From the NCBI GenBank assembly GCA_034178815.1, contig JAXFQS010000108.1, forward strand, positions 1 to 24,726: a DNA stretch of 24,726 nucleotides, written 5' to 3'. Below, one piece after another: positions 1-7,150 of this stretch. Position 1 is the stretch's first letter; each line of letters begins with the position of its first letter. The translations under genes were made by a program, and so were the position numbers. The DNA is from JAXFQS01 sp034178815 (GTDB lineage: Bacteria; Verrucomicrobiota; Kiritimatiellia; RFP12; DVOR01). The notes under the pieces are model-generated. The model was not told the origin of the DNA. It did no database searches and was given only the letters and a program-made list of their open reading frames with translations.

Positions 1-648
1 GGGTTGGAGAGTTGCGGCGAGGGGGCTCCGAAGGCGAAACGGTGGTTCTACCGTCAGCGCATTTTGGGCTCTTTCTCGCGTTCGACGGGGCCGTGGGTGG
101 TGTTGGTCGACGGGGGTGTGTTTGCCCCGGCTGAGGCGGTCGCGGGGGTTGCGACGGCGGTGGAGGGTGTGTTTGGGCCGGCGCGGACGGAGGTTGTGGG
201 GGTGGTGCGTCCTGCGGCGGATGAGCAGACGATTAAGCCGGAGGCGAAGCTGTTGTTCGTGGCTGGGGCGGGGTGGACGAAGAAGCAGAAGGATGGTCTG
301 GCGCATGTGGAGGAGGCGGCGGGTTTGATTCGCGGTTTTCTCTCGAAGTCGGGGGCGTCTCTGGGGAGCAGCAAGTCGATTGTGGATCTCCAGAGCGAGG
401 GTACGCAGGCGCTTGGGTTTATGACGCATATGAACCAGGTGGGGCAGACGGGGGCGTCGCCTCGGCACCCGAAGGGGCTGTCGACTTGTTGCCACGGGGA
501 GGAGCCGCATGTGGTTGGCTGGCGCTTCATTGGTGAGCGCCGCGCGGTCAACACAGACCCGAACTGTGGTTGGGCACAGGGGAAGGCGGATGTGCTCTAT
601 GTGGCTGACGCGTTCGAGGTGCTTGCCCGCCTCAACGAGTTGATCTAA
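1..648 (+). CDS. Electron transfer flavoprotein alpha / FixB-like protein, C-terminal part
   Basis: This frame is open from the first base of the window, so the gene starts upstream and only the C-terminal 215 or so residues are present. The last 100 residues look like the FAD-binding domain of ETF alpha subunits: a GSSKSIVDL stretch in the place of the family's G-SR-VD segment, then the characteristic QVGQTG motif, then a final DVLYVADAFEVLARLNEL segment like the family's closing VADAFEV-P-L. The usual GISGAIQH segment is replaced by a Cys/His-containing stretch (STCCHGEEPH) and a VNTDPN motif stands where INKDP is expected, so this is a divergent branch. ETF alpha normally pairs with a beta subunit to pass electrons between dehydrogenases and a membrane or bifurcating partner; the partner would lie upstream. 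Family assignment is fairly secure; the redox partner is unknown. Confidence 0.72.
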   Translation, partial: GLESCGEGAPKAKRWFYRQRILGSFSRSTGPWVVLVDGGVFAPAEAVAGVATAVEGVFGPARTEVVGVVRPAADEQTIKPEAKLLFVAGAGWTKKQKDGLAHVEEAAGLIRGFLSKSGASLGSSKSIVDLQSEGTQALGFMTHMNQVGQTGASPRHPKGLSTCCHGEEPHVVGWRFIGERRAVNTDPNCGWAQGKADVLYVADAFEVLARLNELI

Positions 649-656
649 CGCATCTT

Positions 657-687
657 GGCGCGGCAGGGGTAGGCACCTTGCCGCGCC
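657..687 (+). terminator. Terminator-like hairpin after the EtfA-like gene
   Basis: Nine bases after the stop codon lies an inverted repeat with 12-bp arms (657-668 and 676-687, one G-T pair) and a 7-nt loop. No T-run follows, so it is a stable 3' hairpin rather than a textbook intrinsic terminator. Part of it coincides with a GGTAGGCACC word related to the 23-bp array motif described elsewhere. Confidence 0.45.
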
Positions 688-719
688 GTTGGTGCGTATG
701 TGCGGCCCCCGTTGGCAGA
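687..719 (-). repeat. Short 23-bp-period motif pair
   Basis: On the - strand the words TCTGCCAACG (710-719 on +) and CGCACCAACG (687-696) start exactly 23 bp apart and resemble the motif of the longer intergenic arrays (consensus about GRTGCCAACC). Only two units are seen, so on its own this would be weak; it is listed because spacing and sequence match the other loci. Confidence 0.35.
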
Positions 720-731
720 AAGGAATTGGCG

Positions 732-3332
732 ATGAAGATGCGTATCTTTTGGTGTGTGGCGTTGGCGGCGGCAGTCGCGGCTCAGGCGAAGGAGTTGGCG
801 GTGCTCTCGGTCGGGAATTCGTTCTCGCGCAACGCCCACCGCTACCTGCGGGAAATCGTCGCCGCGAGCGAGGGCGACACGCTGACGCTGGAGAATTGCT
901 ACATTGGGGGCTGCTCGATGGAGCGCCATCTGCGCCACGCTAAGGCCGAGGAGAAGGTCTACGACGGCAAGACCCAGAGCCTGCGCGACAAACTTGCCAA
1001 ACGCCGCTGGGACATCGTGACCATCCAGCAGGCCAGCCACGAGAGTTTCCGCACCGAGAGTTACCGCTTCGCCGACGAACTCATCGCCTACATCCGCCGC
1101 TACGCCCCCGGCGCCGAGATTGTCATCTTCCAGACCTGGGCCTACCGCAACGACCACAACCGCCTCCGCAAGCCCGGCTTCCCCACCTCCGACGAGTCTA
1201 TGTACGAACAACTCGCCGCCGCCTACGGCCTGCTCCAGCGCCGCCTTGGACTGCGCCTCATTCCCGGCGGCGATGCCTTCCAGAACGCGAAACACTCCCC
1301 CCTCTGGGGAGCCGCGGAAACACCCCCCAAAACCTCCCTCCACGCCCCCGACGGCTTCCACGCCAGCCCCGCCGGAGAATACCTCCTCGGCCTCGTCTGG
1401 TACGAAACCCTCTTCGCCAAACCCGCCACCCAAATCCCCTGGCGCCCCGATACCGTCGACCCCCAAGAAGCCAAACTCCTCCGCCAAATCGCCCACACCA
1501 CCGTCGCCGCCCGCTACGCCCCCCTCGACCACCTGCCCGAACTCTTCATCGAAGCCGAGACATTCGACAACCCGGGCGGCTGGAGCATCGACCAGCAATT
1601 CATCCCCACCATCGGCTCCCCCATCCTCCTGGCGCACGGCCTAGGCAAACCCGTCCCGGACGCCACCACCACCATCACCATCCCCAAAGACGCCACCTAC
1701 CGCGTCTACGCCCGCACCCGCAACTGGGCCGCACCCTGGACCCAAGCCGCCGCCCCAGGCCGCTTCCGCATTGCCATCGACCACATCCCCCTGAGCGAAG
1801 AACTCGGCACCCAACGCACCGACTGGCACTGGCAATACGCCGGAACCATCCCCCTCAAACAAGGCAAATCCACCCTCGCCCTCCAAGACCTCACCGGCTT
1901 TGACGGCCGCTGCGACGCCATTATCCTGACCACCTCCGAGCCCCCCACCAACCTCACCGGCCCCCTCGAACGCGTCCGCCGCGCCACCCGGGCCCTAGCC
2001 CCCGCCTCAGACGAAGAAATCAAGAGCGACCTCATCGTCGTAGGCGGCGGCATCGCCGGCATCTGCACCGCCATCAGCGCCGCCCGTCTCGGACTTACCG
2101 TCTCATTCCTGCACGACCGCCCCGTCCTTGGCGGCAACAACTCCTCCGAAGTCCGCGTTTGGCTCGGCGGCCGCATCAATATCGGCCGCTACCCCAGACT
2201 CGGCGACATCGTGGCCGAAATCGGCCCCGCCGGCGGCGGCAACGCCTCCCCGGCAAAGAACTTCGAAGATAGTCGCAAACTGAACGCCGTCCTAGCCGAG
2301 AAGAACATCAGACTTTACCTCGCCTGCGCCGCCACCGGCGTTACTCTCGCCCCCGACGGAGCCATCGAAACCGTCACGGGCCTGGACATCCGCACCGGGA
2401 AAGAAAGGCGATTCCGCGCCCCGCTCGTGGTCGACTGTACCGGCGACGGAGCCGTAGGAGCCTTCGCCGGTGCCGCCTACTTCTACGGCCGCGAGGCGCA
2501 AGCCCAAACCGGCGAGGCGCGCGCACAAACCAAGCCCGATCGTCGCACGATGGGCGCCTCCGTCCAATGGAACACGCGCAAGGAACCTTCCCGCTTTCCG
2601 GTTCAGAAGTGGATGCTCGATTTCAACCCGACCAACTGTGTCCCGGTGACGATGGGTGAGTGGACTTGGGAGACGGGGATGGACAGGGATCAGGTGTTGG
2701 ACTTCGAGGCGGTGAGGGACTATGGTTTGCTGGTGGTCTACTCGAACTGGGCTTGCCTGCAGAACAAGTTGCCGGCTGATGTGGCGGGGAAGTTTCGTGC
2801 CCGCACGCTCGATTGGGTGGCTTATGTGGCGGGCAAGCGCGAGAGCCGGCGGTTGGAGGGGGATGTCATCTTGGATGCCAATGCCATTCTTTCTTCGCGG
2901 GCGGAGGTGGACGGGACTTGCGAGACAACCTGGTCGCTGGATCTGCACGAACCTGACCCTAGGAATGCCGAATTGTTTCCCGAGGGGGCGTTCAAGTCGG
3001 TGGCGATTCACACGCAGATACATTGGCATCCGGTGCCGTACCGGTGTCTTTACTCGCGGACGGTTCCGAACCTGTTTATGGCGGGTCGGAATATCAGTAC
3101 GACGCATGTGGCGCTGGGGACGACGCGTCTGATGCGTACGGGCGGGATGATGGGCGAGGTGGTCGGGATGGCGGCGAAGGTCTGCACGGCGCACGGGATT
3201 CGTCCGAGGCAGTTGTTCCCGGACTATTTTGACGAGTTGCGGGGGCTGATGGAGCGAGGTGTGGGGAAGGGTCTTGCGCAGCCGCCGCAGAAGTACAATG
3301 AGGGTGGGACGCTGGGGCCTGCGAAGCGGTAG
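732..3332 (+). CDS. Secreted SGNH-type (DUF4886) hydrolase fused to a FAD-dependent oxidoreductase
   Basis: The start chosen is the ATG at 732, with AGGAA seven bases upstream, giving 866 residues; an in-frame upstream start at 678 lacks a ribosome site and would bury the signal peptide. Residues 1-19 form a Sec signal (hydrophobic, ending AQA). Residues about 22-230 look like an SGNH/DUF4886 esterase: VLSVGNSFS carries the candidate nucleophile Ser and DGFHASPAGEY the late Asp-His pair. Residues about 275-420 start with FIEAE and read like a beta-sandwich, possibly carbohydrate-binding. From about 430 to the end is a FAD_oxidored-type protein: VVGGGIAGICTAISAARLG dinucleotide fold, then VLGGNNSSEVR, and late MAGRNIS and TGGMMGEVVGMAA segments. 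It probably acts outside the cytoplasm on sugars or sugar esters. The next gene begins 20 bp downstream. Domain calls are solid; substrate is unknown. Codon choice changes sharply near 2640. Confidence 0.85.
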   Translation: MKMRIFWCVALAAAVAAQAKELAVLSVGNSFSRNAHRYLREIVAASEGDTLTLENCYIGGCSMERHLRHAKAEEKVYDGKTQSLRDKLAKRRWDIVTIQQASHESFRTESYRFADELIAYIRRYAPGAEIVIFQTWAYRNDHNRLRKPGFPTSDESMYEQLAAAYGLLQRRLGLRLIPGGDAFQNAKHSPLWGAAETPPKTSLHAPDGFHASPAGEYLLGLVWYETLFAKPATQIPWRPDTVDPQEAKLLRQIAHTTVAARYAPLDHLPELFIEAETFDNPGGWSIDQQFIPTIGSPILLAHGLGKPVPDATTTITIPKDATYRVYARTRNWAAPWTQAAAPGRFRIAIDHIPLSEELGTQRTDWHWQYAGTIPLKQGKSTLALQDLTGFDGRCDAIILTTSEPPTNLTGPLERVRRATRALAPASDEEIKSDLIVVGGGIAGICTAISAARLGLTVSFLHDRPVLGGNNSSEVRVWLGGRINIGRYPRLGDIVAEIGPAGGGNASPAKNFEDSRKLNAVLAEKNIRLYLACAATGVTLAPDGAIETVTGLDIRTGKERRFRAPLVVDCTGDGAVGAFAGAAYFYGREAQAQTGEARAQTKPDRRTMGASVQWNTRKEPSRFPVQKWMLDFNPTNCVPVTMGEWTWETGMDRDQVLDFEAVRDYGLLVVYSNWACLQNKLPADVAGKFRARTLDWVAYVAGKRESRRLEGDVILDANAILSSRAEVDGTCETTWSLDLHEPDPRNAELFPEGAFKSVAIHTQIHWHPVPYRCLYSRTVPNLFMAGRNISTTHVALGTTRLMRTGGMMGEVVGMAAKVCTAHGIRPRQLFPDYFDELRGLMERGVGKGLAQPPQKYNEGGTLGPAKR

Positions 3333-3352
3333 GTGCGGAGGGTTGGTTTCGG

Positions 3353-4819
3353 ATGCGTGGTCTGATGGTTTGGTTGGCGGGTTTTCTGCCGCTGGTTTTG
3401 GTCGCGGATGTGGTGTTTCTCTACCCTGATGGGGTGGAACTGCCGGTCTCTCCGAAGGCGATTGCGTCGGACTTTTCGTTGCTGACGGGCGAGTCTGTCC
3501 GGTTGTGTCCGTACGAGGGGCGGAGTTCGTTTGGGCTGGCGTTTTCGTCTGGCGCGGAGGGGGTTCGCGGGGCGATTGGGCGTGGTGGTTCGGATGCGGT
3601 CTGGGTGGTGTTCGATGGGCCTTCGACGGTGGAGGATTGTCCGGAACTTCTGTTTGCGGGGTATTGCCGTCTGAAGGAGTTGGCGAAGGGTCGGATGGTG
3701 GCGATGGGGTTGAACCGTCCGGCGCGTTATTCGTGGAACGATTCGTACCGGGACTTGCTTCCGAATCTGACGCGGGTGGCGTTGGCGGCGGGGGTGGAGG
3801 TGTGTCCGGCGGGGTTTGCCTGGTGGCAGACGGTGAAGGACAGCCGGGAGTTGATCAAGGGTGAGCGGGAAGTGGTCTGGACGCACGCGTTGGCGCTTGC
3901 GCTGACGCTGGGGCGCGCGCTTCCGGAGGAACTTCCGGCGCCCGGGAGTTTCCGCCAAAAGGCGCCGTCCTACGCCCGGAGCGTGGGCAAGGCGCTTAAG
4001 CGGTCGAAGGAGATTGCCTGGAGCAAGGGGCGGCCGTATCAGACGGTGCGGCTTTCGTCCCTGGTGCGGACGAACTTTGTCGTCTACGCCTCGCCTGGGC
4101 GCTTCGAGCAGGCGCTGTTGCCGGCCGTGACGAATCGTCTGGCGCGGATGGGGCTGGGCTATTCGGTGACGAACGAGGTGGGTGTGGCGACGCTTGCCTT
4201 TGGTCGCGTCGACTCCCCCGAGCCGTTGCCGCCGGAGGCCATCTGCTTTGCCCGCCCGCTCTCGACGGCCGACCGTCCCGACGAGATGCTGGCTTGGCTG
4301 GAGCGCTACCTCTTCGCCGCCCACGCCAAGGCGCGCGCCCGCCGGCAGGTTTTCATCCCCCTCCAACTCGCCTGCGCCGAGTGGCTGCGCGCCGACCCCT
4401 CTTGCCGCCCCAACTCCGGCGGACTCCCCACCCCCGAGGCTGCCGATGCCTACGCCGCAATGATTGTCGCCGCTGCGACCGGTTCCTGCGAAGCCCCCCG
4501 AGAACCCCTAGCCAAGACCGCCCTCGAAACCTTGCTATCGCTCGCCACCCTTCGTGCCAACCCCAACACCCTCATCCTAGACACCACCCCGACCAACTGG
4601 TTCGTACGCCTCGCCCGCCAACCCGACCATCCCGTCCACCTCTACGCCGCCACCCCCGGCGGCGACACCTGCGCCCGCGCCACCCTCCGCCCCGATACCT
4701 ACGCCACCCCCGCCCGCCTCCCCGTCCCCCCCGGCCCCGTCCTGCTCACCACCCAATCCGACGACCCCGCCGCCGACCACCTCCTGCTCCTGCGAGGCCC
4801 CCTCCCGACCGACCCATGA
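3353..4819 (+). CDS. Secreted protein of unknown function
   Basis: A 488-residue protein with an N-terminal signal-like segment (MRGLMVWLAGFLPLVLVADV); GGAGGG lies 10 bases before the ATG. I do not recognise a named family. The region at about residues 75-190 (VWVVFDGPS, then MVAMGLNRP, then SYRDLLPNLTRVALAAG, then PAGFAWW) follows the order of the SGNH part of the preceding protein but has no clear GNS nucleophile or Asp-His pair, so it could be a degenerate or distant SGNH relative; this is inference. It sits 20 bp after the SGNH/FAD gene and its stop overlaps the start of the glycosyltransferase gene (ATGA), suggesting one transcript. Codon use switches from G-ending to C-ending near 4200. 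The C-terminal 100 residues are rich in Pro, Thr and Ala. Confidence 0.75.
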   Translation: MRGLMVWLAGFLPLVLVADVVFLYPDGVELPVSPKAIASDFSLLTGESVRLCPYEGRSSFGLAFSSGAEGVRGAIGRGGSDAVWVVFDGPSTVEDCPELLFAGYCRLKELAKGRMVAMGLNRPARYSWNDSYRDLLPNLTRVALAAGVEVCPAGFAWWQTVKDSRELIKGEREVVWTHALALALTLGRALPEELPAPGSFRQKAPSYARSVGKALKRSKEIAWSKGRPYQTVRLSSLVRTNFVVYASPGRFEQALLPAVTNRLARMGLGYSVTNEVGVATLAFGRVDSPEPLPPEAICFARPLSTADRPDEMLAWLERYLFAAHAKARARRQVFIPLQLACAEWLRADPSCRPNSGGLPTPEAADAYAAMIVAAATGSCEAPREPLAKTALETLLSLATLRANPNTLILDTTPTNWFVRLARQPDHPVHLYAATPGGDTCARATLRPDTYATPARLPVPPGPVLLTTQSDDPAADHLLLLRGPLPTDP

Positions 4820-5961
4820 CCCCCGCCGTCCTCATCGTCAGCGCCACCCCCTACCGCTCCAACCGAGCCGCCGGCATCCGCCTCCTGCACGAAGTCGACG
4901 CCCTCACCCTCTCCGGATATGCCGTCGAACTCCTCCTCCCCCCGCTCGGCGACCCCATCTACTCATCCGCCAGACAAGTCCACTTCCCCCCCCGCTTCCC
5001 CCTCCTCAGAGGCCTACCCGCCAGACGCCTCTCCGTCCGCCGCGCCTGGTACGCCCTGACCCTCCTCCACAAAGCCCTCCGCCTAGCCCTCCAGCGACAC
5101 TACACCCTCGTACTGGGCATCGCAGAAGGCTCCCTCGCCGCCTGCCTCGTCGCCTGGTTCTGCCGCATCCCGCTTATCTACGAGCACCCTCCGCGCCGCC
5201 CCCTCGGCCCGCTCAAACGCTGGATCGCCCGCCGCGCAGACCTGCTCCTGAGCCCCAGCCGCGACATCATCCCCAAGGCCAGAGCCATAGGACTCGGCTC
5301 CCGCGTCAGCTACCTCCCCGACATCCCCTCGGCCATCCAGCCCCCCTCTCCCGCCCAAGTCGCCAGAGCCCAAAGTATCTGGGCCGGCGGCCACGAAAAG
5401 CAACCCGTCATCGTCATTGTCGGCACCCGGCGCGACTTCCCCTTTGGCACCCTTCCCGAGGCCATCAAGCAACTTTACCAGATCCGTCCCGACATCCAAT
5501 ATGTCTTCATCGGCGGCACCACCCGCCAGATTGCAACCCTCCGGCGGCGCCTCTGCCAAGATACCCCCGAACTCCCTGCGCGCTTTTCCGGTTGCCTCCA
5601 GCCTGAGTCTCTTTCAATCGCATTGGCGGCTTCGACTTTCTGCATCCTGCACCTTCCTCCGGCGGAGGAGGTGCCTATGAGGTTGCTCGATGCGTATCTT
5701 GCTTCGGCTCCGGTTCTGGCGCTTGGAAGTGGGGAGGAGGTGGCTTTGCCGGGGGTGCGGAGGTGTCTTGACGAGCCGTCGGAATGGGTGCGGGCGATGG
5801 TGGATTTGGTGGATGACGGGGAGGGTCGGGCGCGGCTGGCAAGGGAGGGGCGTGGTGCGTTGGGGCCGGAGCGGACGCCGGGCGGGTTTGCCGCTGGTGT
5901 GGCTACTTGTTGCGGGTTTGTTCTTGAACTTCACAATCGTGGAAAGGTTGGTATGAGATGA
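4816..5961 (+). CDS. GT-B glycosyltransferase (GT4-like)
   Basis: The ATG at 4816 overlaps the previous stop codon as ATGA, giving 381 residues and a normal N-terminus (PAVLIVSATPYRSNRAAG), as in GT-B enzymes. The reading frame extends further upstream but that part is Arg/Pro-rich shadow of the preceding gene. The N-terminal half has LVLGIAEGSLAACL and LIYEHPPRR; the C-terminal Rossmann half has VIVIVGTRRDFPFG, VFIGGTT, PARFSGCL and the donor-site region EEVPMRLLDAYLASAPVLA, which matches the family's E-P-K-EA-A-G-PV pattern. It would transfer a sugar from a nucleotide-sugar donor to an unknown acceptor, probably an envelope glycan given uppP downstream. Its stop overlaps the HIT gene start (ATGA). 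Base composition flips from C-rich to G-rich near 5600 inside the gene. Confidence 0.82.
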   Translation: MTPAVLIVSATPYRSNRAAGIRLLHEVDALTLSGYAVELLLPPLGDPIYSSARQVHFPPRFPLLRGLPARRLSVRRAWYALTLLHKALRLALQRHYTLVLGIAEGSLAACLVAWFCRIPLIYEHPPRRPLGPLKRWIARRADLLLSPSRDIIPKARAIGLGSRVSYLPDIPSAIQPPSPAQVARAQSIWAGGHEKQPVIVIVGTRRDFPFGTLPEAIKQLYQIRPDIQYVFIGGTTRQIATLRRRLCQDTPELPARFSGCLQPESLSIALAASTFCILHLPPAEEVPMRLLDAYLASAPVLALGSGEEVALPGVRRCLDEPSEWVRAMVDLVDDGEGRARLAREGRGALGPERTPGGFAAGVATCCGFVLELHNRGKVGMR

Positions 5962-6368
5962 GTGTTTCCGACTGTATTTTTTGCCGTATTGCGCGGGGTG
6001 AGATTGCCTCGCGGGTGTGGTATGAGGATGGGGATGCGGTGGCTATTTTGGACATCAATCCGTTTGAGCGCGGGCATTCGCTGGTGATTCCGAAGGTGCA
6101 TGGGGCAACGCTTCTGGATCTGCCGGAGGGGTGTTTGGCGGGGGTGTTGCCGTTGGTGCGGCGGTTGGCGGGGCGTTTGGTGGAGCGGCTGGGGGCGGAT
6201 GGTTTCAATGTGCTGCAGAATAATGGGCGGTGTGCGTCGCAGTCGGTCGACCATGTGCATTTTCATTTGATTCCTCGGTATGCGGGGCGGGAGTTGAATT
6301 GGGTGCCGAGGGTGGGTGGGGCGTCGGCGGAGGAGTTGGATGCGTTGCTTGAGTTGCTGAGAGGGTAG
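5958..6368 (+). CDS. HIT family nucleotide-binding hydrolase
   Basis: A 136-residue histidine-triad protein of typical length. It opens with CIFCRIARGEI, the usual metal-ligand/Cys start of bacterial HIT proteins, continues with the family's ILDINPFERGHSLVIPK strand, and ends with the triad VDHVHFHLIPR (HVHFH), in which the middle His is the nucleophile. Members hydrolyse nucleotide phosphoramidates or related nucleotidyl compounds (the Hint-like branch). The start codon overlaps the glycosyltransferase stop (ATGA), so translation is probably coupled, and uppP follows after 4 bp. Specific substrate not predictable. Confidence 0.93.
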   Translation: MSVSDCIFCRIARGEIASRVWYEDGDAVAILDINPFERGHSLVIPKVHGATLLDLPEGCLAGVLPLVRRLAGRLVERLGADGFNVLQNNGRCASQSVDHVHFHLIPRYAGRELNWVPRVGGASAEELDALLELLRG

Positions 6369-6372
6369 GCTG

Positions 6373-7140
6373 ATGGAACAGGTTTTTGAGGTGGTGGTGT
6401 TGGCGGTGGTGCAGGGGCTGACGGAGTTCTTGCCGGTGAGCAGTTCGGGGCATTTGGCGGTGGGGCAGAGGTTGCTGGGGTTCAACCCGCAGGGGTTGGA
6501 TCTGGAGGTGTTTTTGCATGGGGGGACTTTGTTGGCGGTGGCGGGGTTCTATCGCCGTCGGATTGGGGAGTTGGTGCGGGCGCGGGATTGGCGCACGGGG
6601 GGGGCGTTGGTTGTATCGGGGGTGCCGGCGATTGGGGTGTATGCGGTGGTGAAGGATTGGCTGGAGGGGTTCTCGTCGGACATGGGGTGCGTGGGGATTG
6701 CTATGCTCTTTACGGGGCTGGTGCTGTGTACGACTCGCTTCCTGAGGTTAGCACCGTCGGGGCGCAAAGGTGGGTACCTTGAGGCGCTACTGATAGGTTG
6801 CGCTCAGGCGGTGGCGCTCTTTCCGGGGGTGAGCCGTAGCGGCATGACCATCTCGGCGGCGCGGGCGCTGAGGCTCGAACCGGAAAAGGCGGCGGAGTTC
6901 TCCTTCCTGATGAGCCTGCCAATCATCGGCGGGGCGACAGTGCTGCATCTGGTCGAACTGGTGCGCCGTCCGGCCGAGGCGACCTTACCGCCGGGGACGC
7001 TTTTGCTGGGGGCGGCCGTCGCGGGCATCGTGGGGTACTTCGCCATCCTGGCCGTCGAACGGCTGCTCGGGAGCGGACGCTTCTGGCTCTTCGGCCCCTA
7101 CTGCCTGGCCTGCGGGCTACTCGTAATCTGCTTCCTCTAG
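6373..7140 (+). CDS. uppP: Undecaprenyl-diphosphate phosphatase UppP (BacA)
   Basis: A 255-residue polytopic membrane protein. It carries both signature segments of the BacA/UppP family: LTEFLPVSSSGHL near residue 16, with the catalytic Glu and the phosphate-binding SSSGH, and FPGVSRSGMT near residue 152, with the catalytic Arg. It removes a phosphate from undecaprenyl diphosphate at the membrane to regenerate the lipid carrier for peptidoglycan and other envelope polymers, which fits the adjacent glycosyltransferase. The start ATG lies 4 bp after the HIT stop; the upstream AGAGGGTAGG acts as ribosome site. polA follows 10 bp later. The family also gives bacitracin tolerance when overexpressed, hence the alternative name bacA. 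Confidence 0.95.
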   Translation: MEQVFEVVVLAVVQGLTEFLPVSSSGHLAVGQRLLGFNPQGLDLEVFLHGGTLLAVAGFYRRRIGELVRARDWRTGGALVVSGVPAIGVYAVVKDWLEGFSSDMGCVGIAMLFTGLVLCTTRFLRLAPSGRKGGYLEALLIGCAQAVALFPGVSRSGMTISAARALRLEPEKAAEFSFLMSLPIIGGATVLHLVELVRRPAEATLPPGTLLLGAAVAGIVGYFAILAVERLLGSGRFWLFGPYCLACGLLVICFL

Positions 7141-7150
7141 GAGAATAGCG

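Noticed and set aside
4294..4815. Upstream extension of the glycosyltransferase reading frame
   Set aside because: The extra 174 residues are Arg/Pro-rich shadow of the preceding gene; the ATGA overlap at 4816 gives the natural family start.
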